Shown here one piece after another: positions 20,704-30,192 of a stretch of 64,000 nt of DNA (position 1 is its first letter; each line of letters opens with the position of its first letter). The stretch comes from VFKU01 sp964620045. GTDB taxonomy: Bacteria; Hydrogenedentota; Hydrogenedentia; Hydrogenedentales; GCA-2746185. The stretch is taken from NCBI GenBank assembly GCA_964620045.1, contig CAZUJL010000001.1:372001-436000 (forward strand), in the 5' to 3' direction. The notes beneath the pieces were generated by a model. That model did not search any database. It was not told the origin of the DNA and saw nothing but the letters and a program-made list of their open reading frames with translations. Made by a program: the position numbers and the translations under genes.

Positions 20704-21486
20704 TCAATCCACCGGGACCGCCCCGGCCTTCTCTCTCAATTGATCCAGCACGCGCGCGCTGCGCAGCGTGACGTCCATTTGCCGCTCTGTATACGCACAC
20801 AACACGTTCAACAACTTCGCGCCGCCGCCGATCGCCGGGCAGGCACCCTCGCCCGCCAGCGCGCGCAACAGCACCGCTTCGTCGGCCGACAGATCGCAAT
20901 CCATCCTGGCCTCGACTTGCGTCAGGCCGCCGTCGAGCGAAAATCCACACGCGCCGCCAATCGCGCGGCCCGTAAAACAACAACGATCCAGTACCGGCGC
21001 GAACCCGGCCGCCGCCAACAACCGCAGCAGCACCCGGCAGGTGTACATCTCCGCCGGGCCCGTCCACACCGCCAAACCTTCGAGTCCGCTGACCAGCGCG
21101 GCGTACAACACTTCGCTGGGCTCATTCTCGTGCGCGGTCTTCAATGCGACTTCAAGTGCCACCGCGCCGCAGGTCGACTTGTCCAAGTCCGTCTTCAGCG
21201 CGGGATACGCGTCGAGCGTCGTGCAGTCGGTGAGCGTCTGCACCGTGCGCGAATCCTTCCACACGAGGCCGATCTCGACACGATTGAACATATCGAGCGC
21301 CGCCGCCGTGGATGACCCGGGCCGGCGCATGCCCCTCACCAGGCAGGCGACCCGACCGCGCCGCGGCGTCACAAACGTGACGATGCGGCTGGTCTGGCTG
21401 TAGTCCACACCGCGGACCACGACCGCTTCCGTATGCTCGACCGCCACGGCGCACCTCGTCCGTTCCGGCCCGTCCACACACGCCAC
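20704..21486 (-). CDS. recO: DNA repair protein RecO
   Basis: Recombination mediator that works with RecR to load RecA on gaps. The 260-residue protein has the N-terminal OB fold (HTEAVVVRGVDYSQTSRIVT, then PRRGRVACLVRGMRRP) and the helical zinc-region C-terminal part with LDRCCFTGRAIGGACGF. The zinc-binding cysteines of typical RecO (two CXXC pairs) are only partly present. The start is a GTG at 21486; a downstream GTG would shorten it by about 14 residues. Transcribed with lepA. Confidence 0.85.
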   Translation of the reverse strand: MACVDGPERTRCAVAVEHTEAVVVRGVDYSQTSRIVTFVTPRRGRVACLVRGMRRPGSSTAAALDMFNRVEIGLVWKDSRTVQTLTDCTTLDAYPALKTDLDKSTCGAVALEVALKTAHENEPSEVLYAALVSGLEGLAVWTGPAEMYTCRVLLRLLAAAGFAPVLDRCCFTGRAIGGACGFSLDGGLTQVEARMDCDLSADEAVLLRALAGEGACPAIGGGAKLLNVLCAYTERQMDVTLRSARVLDQLREKAGAVPVD

Positions 21487-21644
21487 TCGCGCATCGGTAC
21501 GGTACGCGGAAATGACACGCCGGACGGGAACCCTATTTTAGCAGTCCACAGGGGACTGACTGCGAATTTCACGCGCGACGCAGCCCGGCCATTCCGATAC
21601 CCCGTTTCTCCTCAATAACCCGCGGAAACTCTGACGGCCGAAAT

Positions 21645-21696
21645 GCGTAGTCTGTCCCCGGTCGTCGGCGGCAAGAAAACCGGGGACAGACTACGC
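21645..21696. repeat. Perfect 18-base inverted repeat (REP-like hairpin)
   Basis: Left arm 21645-21662 and right arm 21679-21696 are exact reverse complements around a 16-base loop; each arm contains a GTCTGTCCCCGG-type core. It lies in the divergent gap between recO and uppP. From general knowledge, arms of this type are recurrent extragenic palindromes often associated with REP-associated tyrosine transposases; no such gene is present here. Confidence 0.75.
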
Positions 21697-21769
21697 GCCA
21701 AAAACACGCGCAGCCAGTCCCCTCCGGTGCGTGTGGTAGGATTTCGCGCGGATAGTCCGGGGGATCGTC

Positions 21770-22585
21770 GTGCCAGCATTGTTGAAGGCCGTGTTGCTCG
21801 CCATCGTCGAGGGGGCGACCGAATTCCTGCCCGTGAGCAGCACGGGCCACATGATTATCGTCGACGCCTTCGTCCGGCTGACGGAAGACAAGGCCTTTAA
21901 CGACGCCTTCATGGTCATCATCCAGCTCCCCGCGATTTTGGCCGTAGTGGTCTATTTCTGGGCCGATTTATGGCCTTTTTCGCGCACGGGCGCCGCCCGC
22001 CGCGACCTGTTTTCGCTGTGGCTCAAGATGATCGTCGCCGTGATCCCGGCCCTGATCCTTGGGAAACTGTTCGACGACTTCATGGAGGCCCACCTCTTCG
22101 CGCCGGTGCCGGTGGCGATTGCACTGGTGGTCGGCGGTATCGTGCTGATCGTGCTAGAGAGGGTACAGCGGACGGCGGCCTATAAAAACGTCAACGACAT
22201 CCCCTTGCGCACGGCCTTCTTCATCGGCCTCATCCAGTGCCTCGCCATGATCCCCGGCACCTCGCGCTCGGCCGCCAGCATCATCGGCGCGATGTCCCTG
22301 GGCGCCAGCCGCCAGGCCGCGGCGGAGTTCTCGTTCTTCCTCGCGATCCCCACCATGATCGCCGCAACCGGCTACAAGATGTTCACCCAAGGCCTGTCGT
22401 TCACGGGCGAGCAATGGACGTTGCTGGCCGTGGGGTCGATTGTGTCGTTCGTGGTGGCCTACGCTGTAATCGCGGCGTTCATGGGCTACGTCAAAAAGCG
22501 CAGCTTCGAGGCATTCGGCTACTACCGCATTGCGCTCGGCGCATTCGTACTGCTCGCGGCGTGGCTCGGGTGGATCGGCGACTGA
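21770..22585 (+). CDS. uppP: Undecaprenyl-diphosphatase
   Basis: Integral membrane enzyme (BacA family) that dephosphorylates undecaprenyl diphosphate to recycle the lipid carrier for cell-wall synthesis. The 271-residue protein has the conserved EGATEFLPVSSTGHM (residues 14-28) and IPGTSRSAASIIGAM motifs and about eight hydrophobic helices. The GTG start at 21770 has GGGGGA eight bases upstream. It is alone between recO (divergent) and gapA. Confidence 0.95.
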   Translation: MPALLKAVLLAIVEGATEFLPVSSTGHMIIVDAFVRLTEDKAFNDAFMVIIQLPAILAVVVYFWADLWPFSRTGAARRDLFSLWLKMIVAVIPALILGKLFDDFMEAHLFAPVPVAIALVVGGIVLIVLERVQRTAAYKNVNDIPLRTAFFIGLIQCLAMIPGTSRSAASIIGAMSLGASRQAAAEFSFFLAIPTMIAATGYKMFTQGLSFTGEQWTLLAVGSIVSFVVAYAVIAAFMGYVKKRSFEAFGYYRIALGAFVLLAAWLGWIGD

Positions 22586-22753
22586 ACCTGCGCCACTTTT
22601 GATCACCTGCGCATGAATTTAGGATAATACGCCGGGTGTTGTACCGGCTTTCTGCGGGTCAGCCCGCTTCGTTCGCGCTGTAACCTCCTCCTTCGAGGGC
22701 CAGGGAACACGCGATTCTCGGACCACCAACCGGCTCAGGGGAGTTACTACATC

Positions 22754-23752
22754 ATGGCAATCAAGATCGGCATCAACGGGTTCGGCCGCATCGGCCGCAA
22801 CGTGTTCAAAGTTCTCATGGCCAGCAAGGATTTCGAGGTCGTGCTCATCAACGACCTGACCGACTCCGCCACGCTGGCGCACCTGTTGAAGTACGACAGC
22901 ACCTACGGCCCTTACAAAGGCACGGTGACGCATGCCGCCAACGCGATCGTCGTGGATGGCAAGACCATCCCCATCAGCGCGGAAAAAGACCCCGCGGCGA
23001 TCAAGTGGGGCGCGCACGGCTCGCCGATGGTGATTGAATCGACCGGCATCTTCACGGCGAAGGCCGACTGCCTGAAGCATGTGGCCGGTGGCGCGAAGAA
23101 AGTGCTGCTCAGCGTGCCACCAAAGGACGAAGTCGACGCGATGGTCGTGATGGGCGTAAACGACAACACGCTGAAGCCCGAGCACATCGTGGTGTCGAAC
23201 GCAAGCTGCACAACCAACTGCCTCGCGCCGCTCGCCAAGGTGCTGCACGAATCCTTCGGCATCAAGCACGGCCTGATGAACACGATCCACGCGTACACCA
23301 ACGACCAGCGCGTGCTCGACATGCCGCACAAGGACCTGCGCCGCGCGCGCGCCGCAGCCGAATCGATCATCCCGACCACCACGGGCGCGGCCCGCGCGGT
23401 TGGCAAGGTGCTTCCGGAATTGAAGGGCAAGCTGGACGGCATGTCCCTGCGCGTCCCGGTGCCGGTTGGTTCGGTCGTCGATCTCACGGCCGAACTGAAC
23501 AAGACCGTCACAATTGACGAAGTGAACGCGGCCGTGAAGACCGCGGCCGAAGGCAAAATGAAGGGCATCATGCAGTACTGCACGGATCCGATCGTGTCCA
23601 AGGACATCGTCGGCAATCCGCACTCGAGCATCTTCGATGCCGACCTCACGATGGTGATGGACGGCAATTTCGTCAAGGTCGTGTCGTGGTACGACAACGA
23701 GTGGGGTTATTCGAACCGCTGCGTGGATCTGTTCCGCAAGATGGCGCAGTAA
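22754..23752 (+). CDS. gapA: Glyceraldehyde-3-phosphate dehydrogenase, type I
   Basis: Glycolytic/gluconeogenic enzyme, 332 residues. The NAD site is INGFGRIGRNVFK, the catalytic Cys is residue 152 in SNASCTTNCLAPLAK, and the C-terminus has WYDNEWGYSNRCVDL. AGGGGAG lies upstream of the ATG. It is followed after 11 bases by pgk, so the two glycolytic genes form an operon. The 168-base leader after uppP shows no obvious structure. Confidence 0.97.
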   Translation: MAIKIGINGFGRIGRNVFKVLMASKDFEVVLINDLTDSATLAHLLKYDSTYGPYKGTVTHAANAIVVDGKTIPISAEKDPAAIKWGAHGSPMVIESTGIFTAKADCLKHVAGGAKKVLLSVPPKDEVDAMVVMGVNDNTLKPEHIVVSNASCTTNCLAPLAKVLHESFGIKHGLMNTIHAYTNDQRVLDMPHKDLRRARAAAESIIPTTTGAARAVGKVLPELKGKLDGMSLRVPVPVGSVVDLTAELNKTVTIDEVNAAVKTAAEGKMKGIMQYCTDPIVSKDIVGNPHSSIFDADLTMVMDGNFVKVVSWYDNEWGYSNRCVDLFRKMAQ

Positions 23753-23763
23753 GTCCGCCCGTT

Positions 23764-24999
23764 ATGCCGAAGAAGCTGAGCCTCGCCGACGTCCACCTGC
23801 GCGACAAGCGCGTGCTGATGCGCGTGGACTTCAACGTGCCGCAGGACGACGACGGTAGCGTGCGCGACGACACGCGCATCCGTGCCGCGTTGCCGAGCAT
23901 CAAGTTCGTGCGCGCGCAAGGCGGCAAGCTCGTGCTGATGTCGCACCTCGGCCGGCCGGAAAACCCGAAGAAAGCCAAGGACGACGCCGATCGCGCGCGG
24001 ATCATCGAAGAGAACAAGAAGTACCGCATGGACCCGATCGCGGATCGCCTGCGCGAACTGATCGGCGGCAACGTCACGAAGGTGGACGAAGTCGTCGGGC
24101 CAAAGGCCGAGGCCGCCGTCGCCGCGATGAAGCCGGGCGATGTGGTGCTGCTCGAAAACACGCGCTTTGAGCCGGGCGAAACAAAGAACGACCCGAAACT
24201 CGCCGAGGCGATGGCGAAACTGGGCGACGTGTACGTCAGCGACGCTTTCGGCGCGGTGCATCGCGCGCACGCTTCCACCGAGGGCGCGGCACACCATTTC
24301 AAGGAACGCGCGGCGGGTTTCCTCGTGGCCGCGGAGCTCGAATTCTTCGACAAGATCCTGCACAACCCGGATCGGCCGCTGGTGGCGATCCTGGGTGGCG
24401 CGAAGGTGTCCGACAAGATCCAGGTGATCGACAATCTGCTCGGCCTGGTGGATGCCCTGCTCATTGGCGGCGGCATGTGCTTCACGTTTTTGAAGGCCCA
24501 GGGCCACGAAATCGGCAAATCCCTGCTGGAAGCCGACGCGCTGGATACCGCGAAGGCCGCACTGGCAAAGGCCCGTGAGAAAAATGTAGAATTGTTGCTT
24601 CCCGTGGATGCCGTCATCGCGGATCGTTTTGCACCCGATGCGGCCTCCAAGGTCGTTGATCTGGGCAATATTGAGGCCGGCTGGATGGGCCTCGATGTCG
24701 GCCCGAAGACGGTGGCTGCGTTCGGCAAGATCATCGACGGCGCCAAAACGGTCGTGTGGAATGGACCGCTGGGTGCGTTCGAGATGCCGAAGTTCGCTGG
24801 CGGCACGCGCGCAGTCGCGGAGCAACTGGCGAACGGCAAAGCGACCAGCGTGATCGGCGGCGGCGATACGGCCGCGGCAGTGGTGGAATTTGGCCTCGCC
24901 GACAAGATGTCGCATGTATCCACGGGCGGTGGCGCGAGCCTCGAGATGCTCGAAGGCAAGGTGCTGCCCGGTATTGCAGTGTTAACGGACGTCGCGTGA
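23764..24999 (+). CDS. pgk: Phosphoglycerate kinase
   Basis: Transfers phosphate from 1,3-bisphosphoglycerate to ADP. The 411-residue protein begins MPKKLSLADVHLRDKRVLMR and has RVDFNVPQDD, LMSHLGRP, VLLENTRFEPGE, AILGGAKVSDKI, GGGMCFTF, WNGPLGAFE and the final GGGDTAAAVVEFG plus STGGGASLEMLEGK loops. The ATG at 23764 is taken because the family N-terminus starts there; the open frame extends upstream into gapA. Confidence 0.97.
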   Translation: MPKKLSLADVHLRDKRVLMRVDFNVPQDDDGSVRDDTRIRAALPSIKFVRAQGGKLVLMSHLGRPENPKKAKDDADRARIIEENKKYRMDPIADRLRELIGGNVTKVDEVVGPKAEAAVAAMKPGDVVLLENTRFEPGETKNDPKLAEAMAKLGDVYVSDAFGAVHRAHASTEGAAHHFKERAAGFLVAAELEFFDKILHNPDRPLVAILGGAKVSDKIQVIDNLLGLVDALLIGGGMCFTFLKAQGHEIGKSLLEADALDTAKAALAKAREKNVELLLPVDAVIADRFAPDAASKVVDLGNIEAGWMGLDVGPKTVAAFGKIIDGAKTVVWNGPLGAFEMPKFAGGTRAVAEQLANGKATSVIGGGDTAAAVVEFGLADKMSHVSTGGGASLEMLEGKVLPGIAVLTDVA

Positions 25000-25089
25000 C
25001 GTCCTGAACCATAGGTACCCCGTCTCGGATGGGCGCTGGTCACCGGCGCGCACCTGGGTCGAGGGTGGACAAAAGGACAGGTGACAGTT

Positions 25090-25359
25090 ATGCCCATCAC
25101 AAAAGAACGCAAGGCCCAGGTCATCAAGGATTACGCGAAGCACGAAGGCGACACCGGCTCTCCGGAAGTCCAGATCGCGTTGTTGACCGAAACGATCAAC
25201 CAACTCACCGACCATTTCCAGGCGCACCCGAAGGATTTCGCGGGCCGCCGTGGACTGCTCAAGATGGTTGGTCACCGCCGCAATCTGCTCAACTACTTGC
25301 GCGTGTCGAGCCTCGAGCGTTACCGCGACATCGTGCAGAAACTCGGGTTGCGCAAATAA
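25090..25359 (+). CDS. rpsO: 30S ribosomal protein S15
   Basis: Small-subunit protein that binds 16S rRNA helices 20-22, 89 residues, full length. Recognised from GDTGSPEVQIALLTETIN, LTDHFQAHPKDFAGRRGL and VGHRRNLLNYL. Start at the ATG preceded by AGGTGA six bases upstream; an in-frame GTG nine bases earlier is less likely. It lies upstream of pnp, the usual conserved order. Confidence 0.97.
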   Translation: MPITKERKAQVIKDYAKHEGDTGSPEVQIALLTETINQLTDHFQAHPKDFAGRRGLLKMVGHRRNLLNYLRVSSLERYRDIVQKLGLRK

Positions 25360-25371
25360 CCACGATATATC

Positions 25372-25394
25372 CCGCCGGGCCTCGCGCCCGGCGG
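25372..25394 (+). promoter_or_regulatory. Perfect 9-base hairpin between rpsO and pnp
   Basis: CCGCCGGGC (25372-25380) pairs with GCCCGGCGG (25386-25394) around a five-base loop, 12 bases after the rpsO stop. There is no T tract. In E. coli the equivalent gap has an attenuator and an RNase III site through which PNPase controls its own mRNA; this hairpin could serve such a purpose, which is inference. Confidence 0.55.
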
Positions 25395-25518
25395 TAAAGT
25401 TTGCATAGAAAAAGACAAAAAATAGAGCCCGCGGGAAACTGGGGAACGCTGTGGAAGACGTTCCAGTCCGGTTTTCGACGGTGCAACCGCGTCGAAACAG
25501 ACTAGGAGCGTTTAAGGT

Positions 25519-27777
25519 ATGCACACCACTTCTGTAACCATTGGATCCACCGAAATAACATTTGAAACGGGCCGCATCGCCCGGCAGGCACAAGGTGCCG
25601 TGCTGGTGAAATGCGGCGGCACGATGGTCCTCTCGGCCGTCACGTACTCCCCCACCGCCAAGCCGGGCCAGGATTTCTTCCCACTGACGGTGGACTACCG
25701 CGAGAAGGCATACGCCGCGGGGCACATCCCGGGTAACTTCTTCCGCCGCGAAGCGCGGCCGAGCGAGCGCGAAATTCTCGTGTGCCGTCTCACCGACCGC
25801 CCGATGCGCCCGCTGTTCCCGAAGGGCTTCCTGAACGAAGTCCTCATCTGCCAGAACGTGTTCTCGGCGGACAACGTGAACGATCCGGATGTGCTCTCGA
25901 TCAACGCCGCGTCGGCCGCCGTGTACATCTCCGAAATTCCCTGGAACGGCCCGATTGGCGCCGTCCGCGTCGGCCTTATCGGCGGACAGCTTGCCGTGAA
26001 TCCGACGATCGACGAGATGGACACGAGCGACATGGACATTGTCGTCGCGGGCACGAAAGACTCCATCCTGATGGTGGAAGGCTCGGCCCACGAAGTGGCG
26101 GAAGACAAGATGATCGAGGCGCTGGACCTGGCGCACACGTACATAAAGCAGATTATTGCCGCCATCGAAGAACTGCGCGCGAAGGCCGGCAAGGAAAAAG
26201 TCACCTTCACGCCGGCGGCTTCGGATGAAGCCGTGGTGAAGGATGTTGAAGCGCTCGCGGCCGACCGCATGAAAGCGGCGCTGGCGATCGCCGGCAAGCA
26301 TGCGCGGCACGACGCCATCGACGCGCTGACCGCCGAAGTCAACGAAAAGCTCAAGGCGCAGTATGGCGACGAGAAATACGCCACCGCTGTTCCGCACATC
26401 AAGGCGACCTTCGGCAAGCTCGAAAAGAACCTCATGCGCAAGATGGTGATCGACACCAGCAAGCGCATTGATGGCCGCGGTCTGGCCGATGTGCGCCCGA
26501 TCACGATCGAACTCGGCATTCTGCCCCACGCGCACGGCTCCGCGCTGTTCACGCGCGGCGAAACGCAGGCCATCGTGACAACGACCCTGGGCACGGGCCG
26601 CGACGAACAGCGCAGCGACGAGCTCGTCGGCGACGTGTTCACACGCTTCTTCCTGCACTACAACTTCCCGCCCTGGTCGGTCGGCGAAGTGCGCCGCATC
26701 AGCGGCCCGGGCCGGCGCGAAATCGGTCACGGCAAGCTGGCGGAGCGCGCGCTGCAAGGCATGATTCCGCCGGATCAGAATGAAAACGGCCAGCCCTTCC
26801 CATACACGGTCCGTATCGTGTCGGAAATCACCGAGAGCAACGGCTCGAGCTCGATGGCGAGCGTGTGCGGCGGTTCGCTCAGCCTGATGGACGCGGGTGT
26901 GCCGATTGCGGCGCCGGTCGCGGGCATCGCGATGGGTCTGATTAAGGAAGGCGAGCAGGCTGCCGTGCTCACCGACATCCTGGGCGACGAAGACCACCTC
27001 GGCGACATGGACTTCAAGGTCTGTGGCACCGCGAACGGCATCACGGCGTTCCAGATGGACTGCAAAATTGCCGGCGTCTCCAGCGCGCTGATGCGTCAGG
27101 CGCTCGAGCAGGCCAAGCAAGGCCGCCTGCACGTGCTTGGCAAGATGAACGAGGTGATTGCGGAACCGCGGCCGGAACTCTCGCCGCGCGCGCCAAGAAT
27201 CACCACCATCAAGATTCCGGAAGACAAGATCCGCGATGTCATCGGACCGGGCGGCCGCGTGATTCGCGAAATCCAGGCAGCCACGGGCGCCGAGATCAAC
27301 ATCGAGGACGACGGTACCGTTCAGATCGCGTGCGCGGATTCCGCCGGCACCGATGCTGCGGTCGAAATGATCCAGAACCTCACCGCGACGGCGGAAGTCG
27401 GCGCGATTTACCACGGCACGGTCACGCGCTTGATGAACTTTGGCGCCTTCGTGAACATTGTCGGCGCGCAAGAAGGTCTCGTGCACATCTCCGAACTCTC
27501 GCTGGAGCATGTCGGCGAAGTAGGCGATGTGGTCCAGGTGGGTGACGAAATCGACGTGAAAGTGGTCGAAATTGACGACCTTGGCCGCGTGAACCTCTCG
27601 AAAATCCAGGCCGATGTCGAAATGGGCCGGATTTCGCCGGAGGAATACGAGCAGTCCAAACGTTCGCGCGGGCCGCGCCGTGAAGGTGGCGGTGGCGGCG
27701 ATCGTGGTGGACGCGATCGGGGCGGACGCGGCGGCGATCGCGGTGGTCGTGATCGCGGGCGTGGCGGACGACGCTAG
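25519..27777 (+). CDS. pnp: Polynucleotide phosphorylase
   Basis: 3'-5' phosphorolytic exoribonuclease of RNA decay, 752 residues. Two RNase PH domains (first with YREKAYAAGHIPGNFFRREA, second with TRGETQAIVTTTLGT and SICGG-like SMASVCGGSLSLMDAG), a KH domain with IRDVIGPGGRVIREI, and an S1 domain with GTVTRLMNFGAFVNI. The C-terminal tail of about 35 residues is made of Gly-Asp-Arg-Gly-Gly units (RGG box), longer than in most PNPases. AAGG lies just before the ATG. Followed by an M16 peptidase gene, an order common in many bacteria. Confidence 0.96.
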   Translation: MHTTSVTIGSTEITFETGRIARQAQGAVLVKCGGTMVLSAVTYSPTAKPGQDFFPLTVDYREKAYAAGHIPGNFFRREARPSEREILVCRLTDRPMRPLFPKGFLNEVLICQNVFSADNVNDPDVLSINAASAAVYISEIPWNGPIGAVRVGLIGGQLAVNPTIDEMDTSDMDIVVAGTKDSILMVEGSAHEVAEDKMIEALDLAHTYIKQIIAAIEELRAKAGKEKVTFTPAASDEAVVKDVEALAADRMKAALAIAGKHARHDAIDALTAEVNEKLKAQYGDEKYATAVPHIKATFGKLEKNLMRKMVIDTSKRIDGRGLADVRPITIELGILPHAHGSALFTRGETQAIVTTTLGTGRDEQRSDELVGDVFTRFFLHYNFPPWSVGEVRRISGPGRREIGHGKLAERALQGMIPPDQNENGQPFPYTVRIVSEITESNGSSSMASVCGGSLSLMDAGVPIAAPVAGIAMGLIKEGEQAAVLTDILGDEDHLGDMDFKVCGTANGITAFQMDCKIAGVSSALMRQALEQAKQGRLHVLGKMNEVIAEPRPELSPRAPRITTIKIPEDKIRDVIGPGGRVIREIQAATGAEINIEDDGTVQIACADSAGTDAAVEMIQNLTATAEVGAIYHGTVTRLMNFGAFVNIVGAQEGLVHISELSLEHVGEVGDVVQVGDEIDVKVVEIDDLGRVNLSKIQADVEMGRISPEEYEQSKRSRGPRREGGGGGDRGGRDRGGRGGDRGGRDRGRGGRR

Positions 27778-27801
27778 TCACGAGCCAGAGAGGCGTACGC
27801 A

Positions 27802-29103
27802 GTGAATAGTGAACGCACGGGCGCAGTGTCGCCGGGCGGTTCGGGCTACCTGCCGCTCAACCCGGTGATCCATACGCTGGACAACGGCCTGCGCGTGGTG
27901 AGCGAACAACTGCCGTACGTGCATTCCGCGTCGATCGGCATCTGGATTCGCGTCGGCTCGGGCTGCGAAACGCCGCAACAGGCGGGTATTTCGCATTTCC
28001 TCGAACATCTGCTGTTTAAAGGCACGCCCACGCGTACCGCGCGGCAGATCGTCGAAGAGATCGAAGGTCGCGGCGGACAGATCAATGCGTTCACTACGCG
28101 CGAGTACACCTGCTATTACGCGCGCGTGCTTGAACAGCATGCGGCGAGCGCGTTCGATGTGCTCGCCGACATCGTGAAGAATTCCACGCTGCACGATCTC
28201 GAAAAAGAACGGAACGTGATCCTCGAGGAAATCTCGATGATCAAGGACGTGCCGGAAGACTACGTGCACGACATCACCACCGAGCAGGTTTGGCGCGGAC
28301 ATGCGCTGGGCCGGCCGATTTCCGGGTACGAGGAAACGGTCAGCGCGGCGACGATGGAATCCGTGCGCGAGTATCGCGACGCGTGGTATGCGCCGCAGAA
28401 CATGATCATATCCATCGCGGGCCGTTTCGACGAGGCCGAATTCCTAAAGCAAGTAAGGAAGGAATTTGGCGCGTTGCCTGCGCACGCGCTCCCGGCGATC
28501 GCCGACGTTGCGCCGGAGTATCACAGCGGCGAAATGATTGAACCGCGCGACGTCGCGCAGGATCACCTCGTGTGCTGTTTCCCAAGTGTGTCCATCACGG
28601 ATCCGCGACGTTTTGCATATGATCTGCTGAGCAATGTGCTGGGAGGCGGATCGACCTCGCGCCTGTTCGAGCGCATTCGCGAGCAGGAAGGCATGGCGTA
28701 TTCGGTGTATTCATTCAATTCGCTGCTCGGCACCGCCGGACTCTTCGGCTTCTACGCGGGAGTCGCGCCGGAGAACCTGCAGAAGGCCGTCGATCTCGCT
28801 TCCGAAGAGTTGCGCCGGTTGCGCGACGAAACCTTGAGCAACGAAGAACTCTCCAGCAACCGCGAACAGATCAAAGGCGGATTGCTGCTCGCGTTGGAAG
28901 GCACTTTCAACCGCATGGCGCGCCTCGTGCGTTCGCTCATTTACCAGGGCCGTATCATCGCGGTCGATGAAGTGCTGCACAATCTCGACCGCGTGAGCGT
29001 GGACGACGTGCAGCGCGCGGCGAACGAAATTTTCACGAAACCGAATACCGCGCTCACGGTGCTGGGCCCCGCGCCTGCTGCGCCGGTGACGCTGAGCATT
29101 TGA
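27802..29103 (+). CDS. M16 family zinc peptidase
   Basis: A 433-residue pitrilysin-type peptidase. The inverted zinc motif HFLEH (with HLLFKGT) is near residue 61, and the downstream Glu ligand occurs in the LEKERNVILEEISM region. The C-terminal half has the usual second M16 domain (GLFGFYAGVAPENLQ, SLIYQGRIIAVDEVL). No signal peptide, so cytoplasmic. GTG start with GAGAGG upstream, 24 bases after pnp and seven before dut; pnp-M16-dut is a recurrent gene order. Confidence 0.93.
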   Translation: MNSERTGAVSPGGSGYLPLNPVIHTLDNGLRVVSEQLPYVHSASIGIWIRVGSGCETPQQAGISHFLEHLLFKGTPTRTARQIVEEIEGRGGQINAFTTREYTCYYARVLEQHAASAFDVLADIVKNSTLHDLEKERNVILEEISMIKDVPEDYVHDITTEQVWRGHALGRPISGYEETVSAATMESVREYRDAWYAPQNMIISIAGRFDEAEFLKQVRKEFGALPAHALPAIADVAPEYHSGEMIEPRDVAQDHLVCCFPSVSITDPRRFAYDLLSNVLGGGSTSRLFERIREQEGMAYSVYSFNSLLGTAGLFGFYAGVAPENLQKAVDLASEELRRLRDETLSNEELSSNREQIKGGLLLALEGTFNRMARLVRSLIYQGRIIAVDEVLHNLDRVSVDDVQRAANEIFTKPNTALTVLGPAPAAPVTLSI

Positions 29104-29110
29104 GGTCTTG

Positions 29111-29569
29111 ATGGACGCGCCGCGCGAAATATCGATCGACGTCGCCGTGGAGCCGCACGGCACCGGGCTGCCACTGCCGCAGTACGAATCCGATCTGGCC
29201 GCGGGCATGGATCTGCGCGCGGCACTCGATCAGCCGGTCACGCTGGTGCCGGGCGAGCGCAAGCTGGTGCCCACGGGGCTGCGCATCGCGCTGCCGCCGG
29301 GCTTCGAGGCGCAGGTGCGGCCGCGGAGCGGGCTGGCGCTCAAGCATGGCGTCACGCTGGTGAATACGCCGGGCACGATCGACGCCGATTATCGTGGCGA
29401 GATTAAGGTGCTGATGATCAACCACGGCGAGGAGCCGTTCACGCTGCAGCGTGGAGAGCGCATCGCGCAGCTCGTGATCGCGCCGATCACGCGCGCGACG
29501 TGGCGCGCCGTGGATGCCTTGGGCGATACGCGCCGCGGGTCGGGCGGCTTCGGCCACACGGGCCGCTAG
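29111..29569 (+). CDS. dut: Deoxyuridine 5'-triphosphate nucleotidohydrolase
   Basis: dUTPase, hydrolyses dUTP to dUMP and pyrophosphate, keeping uracil out of DNA. 152 residues with all five trimeric dUTPase motifs: AGMDLRA, RPRSGLALKHG, NTPGTIDADYRGE, GERIAQLVIAP and RGSGGFGHTGR. The ATG at 29111 is preceded by GAGG; a TTG directly before it is unlikely to be used. Its last four bases overlap the end of the convergent DUF309 gene. Confidence 0.96.
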   Translation: MDAPREISIDVAVEPHGTGLPLPQYESDLAAGMDLRAALDQPVTLVPGERKLVPTGLRIALPPGFEAQVRPRSGLALKHGVTLVNTPGTIDADYRGEIKVLMINHGEEPFTLQRGERIAQLVIAPITRATWRAVDALGDTRRGSGGFGHTGR

Positions 29570-30192
29570 TCGAGTCCCTCGACCACGAGTCGCGGCGCCT
29601 TGCCGCGCAGGCGAATCTCGCTGTTCGTTTCGGATTCCCACAGCGGTCCGTAAAAGCGCTTGACCTGTTCGATCAGGTCGCCGATGTTGATTCCCAGGAA
29701 GTGCGAGTGCGCGTCTTCGTATCCCTTGCTGCGGATGCGCGCGAGGCGCCAGCGCGCGGCCTGGCTGTGCGTGCGCGCGCCGGCCGCGTTGCCCATGTGC
29801 ACCTTGAGCAGCGCCGCGGCGTTCAGGATGAGCGCTTGCAACAGGTTTGCCTCAAGGCTGTCCGGAGAGGCCTGCTTCCATGGCCCCTCCCACGCTTCGT
29901 GCGCTTCCCAGAAGTATCCGGCGTGGTAGAGATCGATTCCGTGCAAATAGGAGACGTGTTTGCGCCAGTTCTCCGTCGATACCGCCGAAGCGTTGGCGAT
30001 CGAAAGACCATACGAATGCCCGTCTGCGTGTCGTTCGGGATGCGGCGTTACTCCCGGAATGTGGCGGTATGCCGGGAAATCGACTTGCGGCGCATACCGC
30101 GGCGCCTTACGCCAAAGCGCAGCAGGCTCACCGGGTTGGGGACCGGTGATGATGCGGATTTTTCCGGAATCAGATCGCGATGCTGTAGTCAT
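29566..30192 (-). CDS. DUF309-type protein
   Basis: A 208-residue protein. The C-terminal half fits DUF309: LHGIDLYHAGYFWEAHEAWE followed by NLLQALILNAAALLKVHMGN and a final helix with INIGDLIEQVKRFYGPLW. The N-terminal 75 residues are Pro/His-rich and unfamiliar. DUF309 proteins are small helical bundles of unknown function. Single gene, tail-to-tail with dut. Confidence 0.75.
   Translation of the reverse strand: MTTASRSDSGKIRIITGPQPGEPAALWRKAPRYAPQVDFPAYRHIPGVTPHPERHADGHSYGLSIANASAVSTENWRKHVSYLHGIDLYHAGYFWEAHEAWEGPWKQASPDSLEANLLQALILNAAALLKVHMGNAAGARTHSQAARWRLARIRSKGYEDAHSHFLGINIGDLIEQVKRFYGPLWESETNSEIRLRGKAPRLVVEGLD

Noticed and set aside
24982..27510. 842-codon minus-strand frame over rpsO and pnp
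   Set aside because: Antisense to two certain genes; Arg/His-rich.
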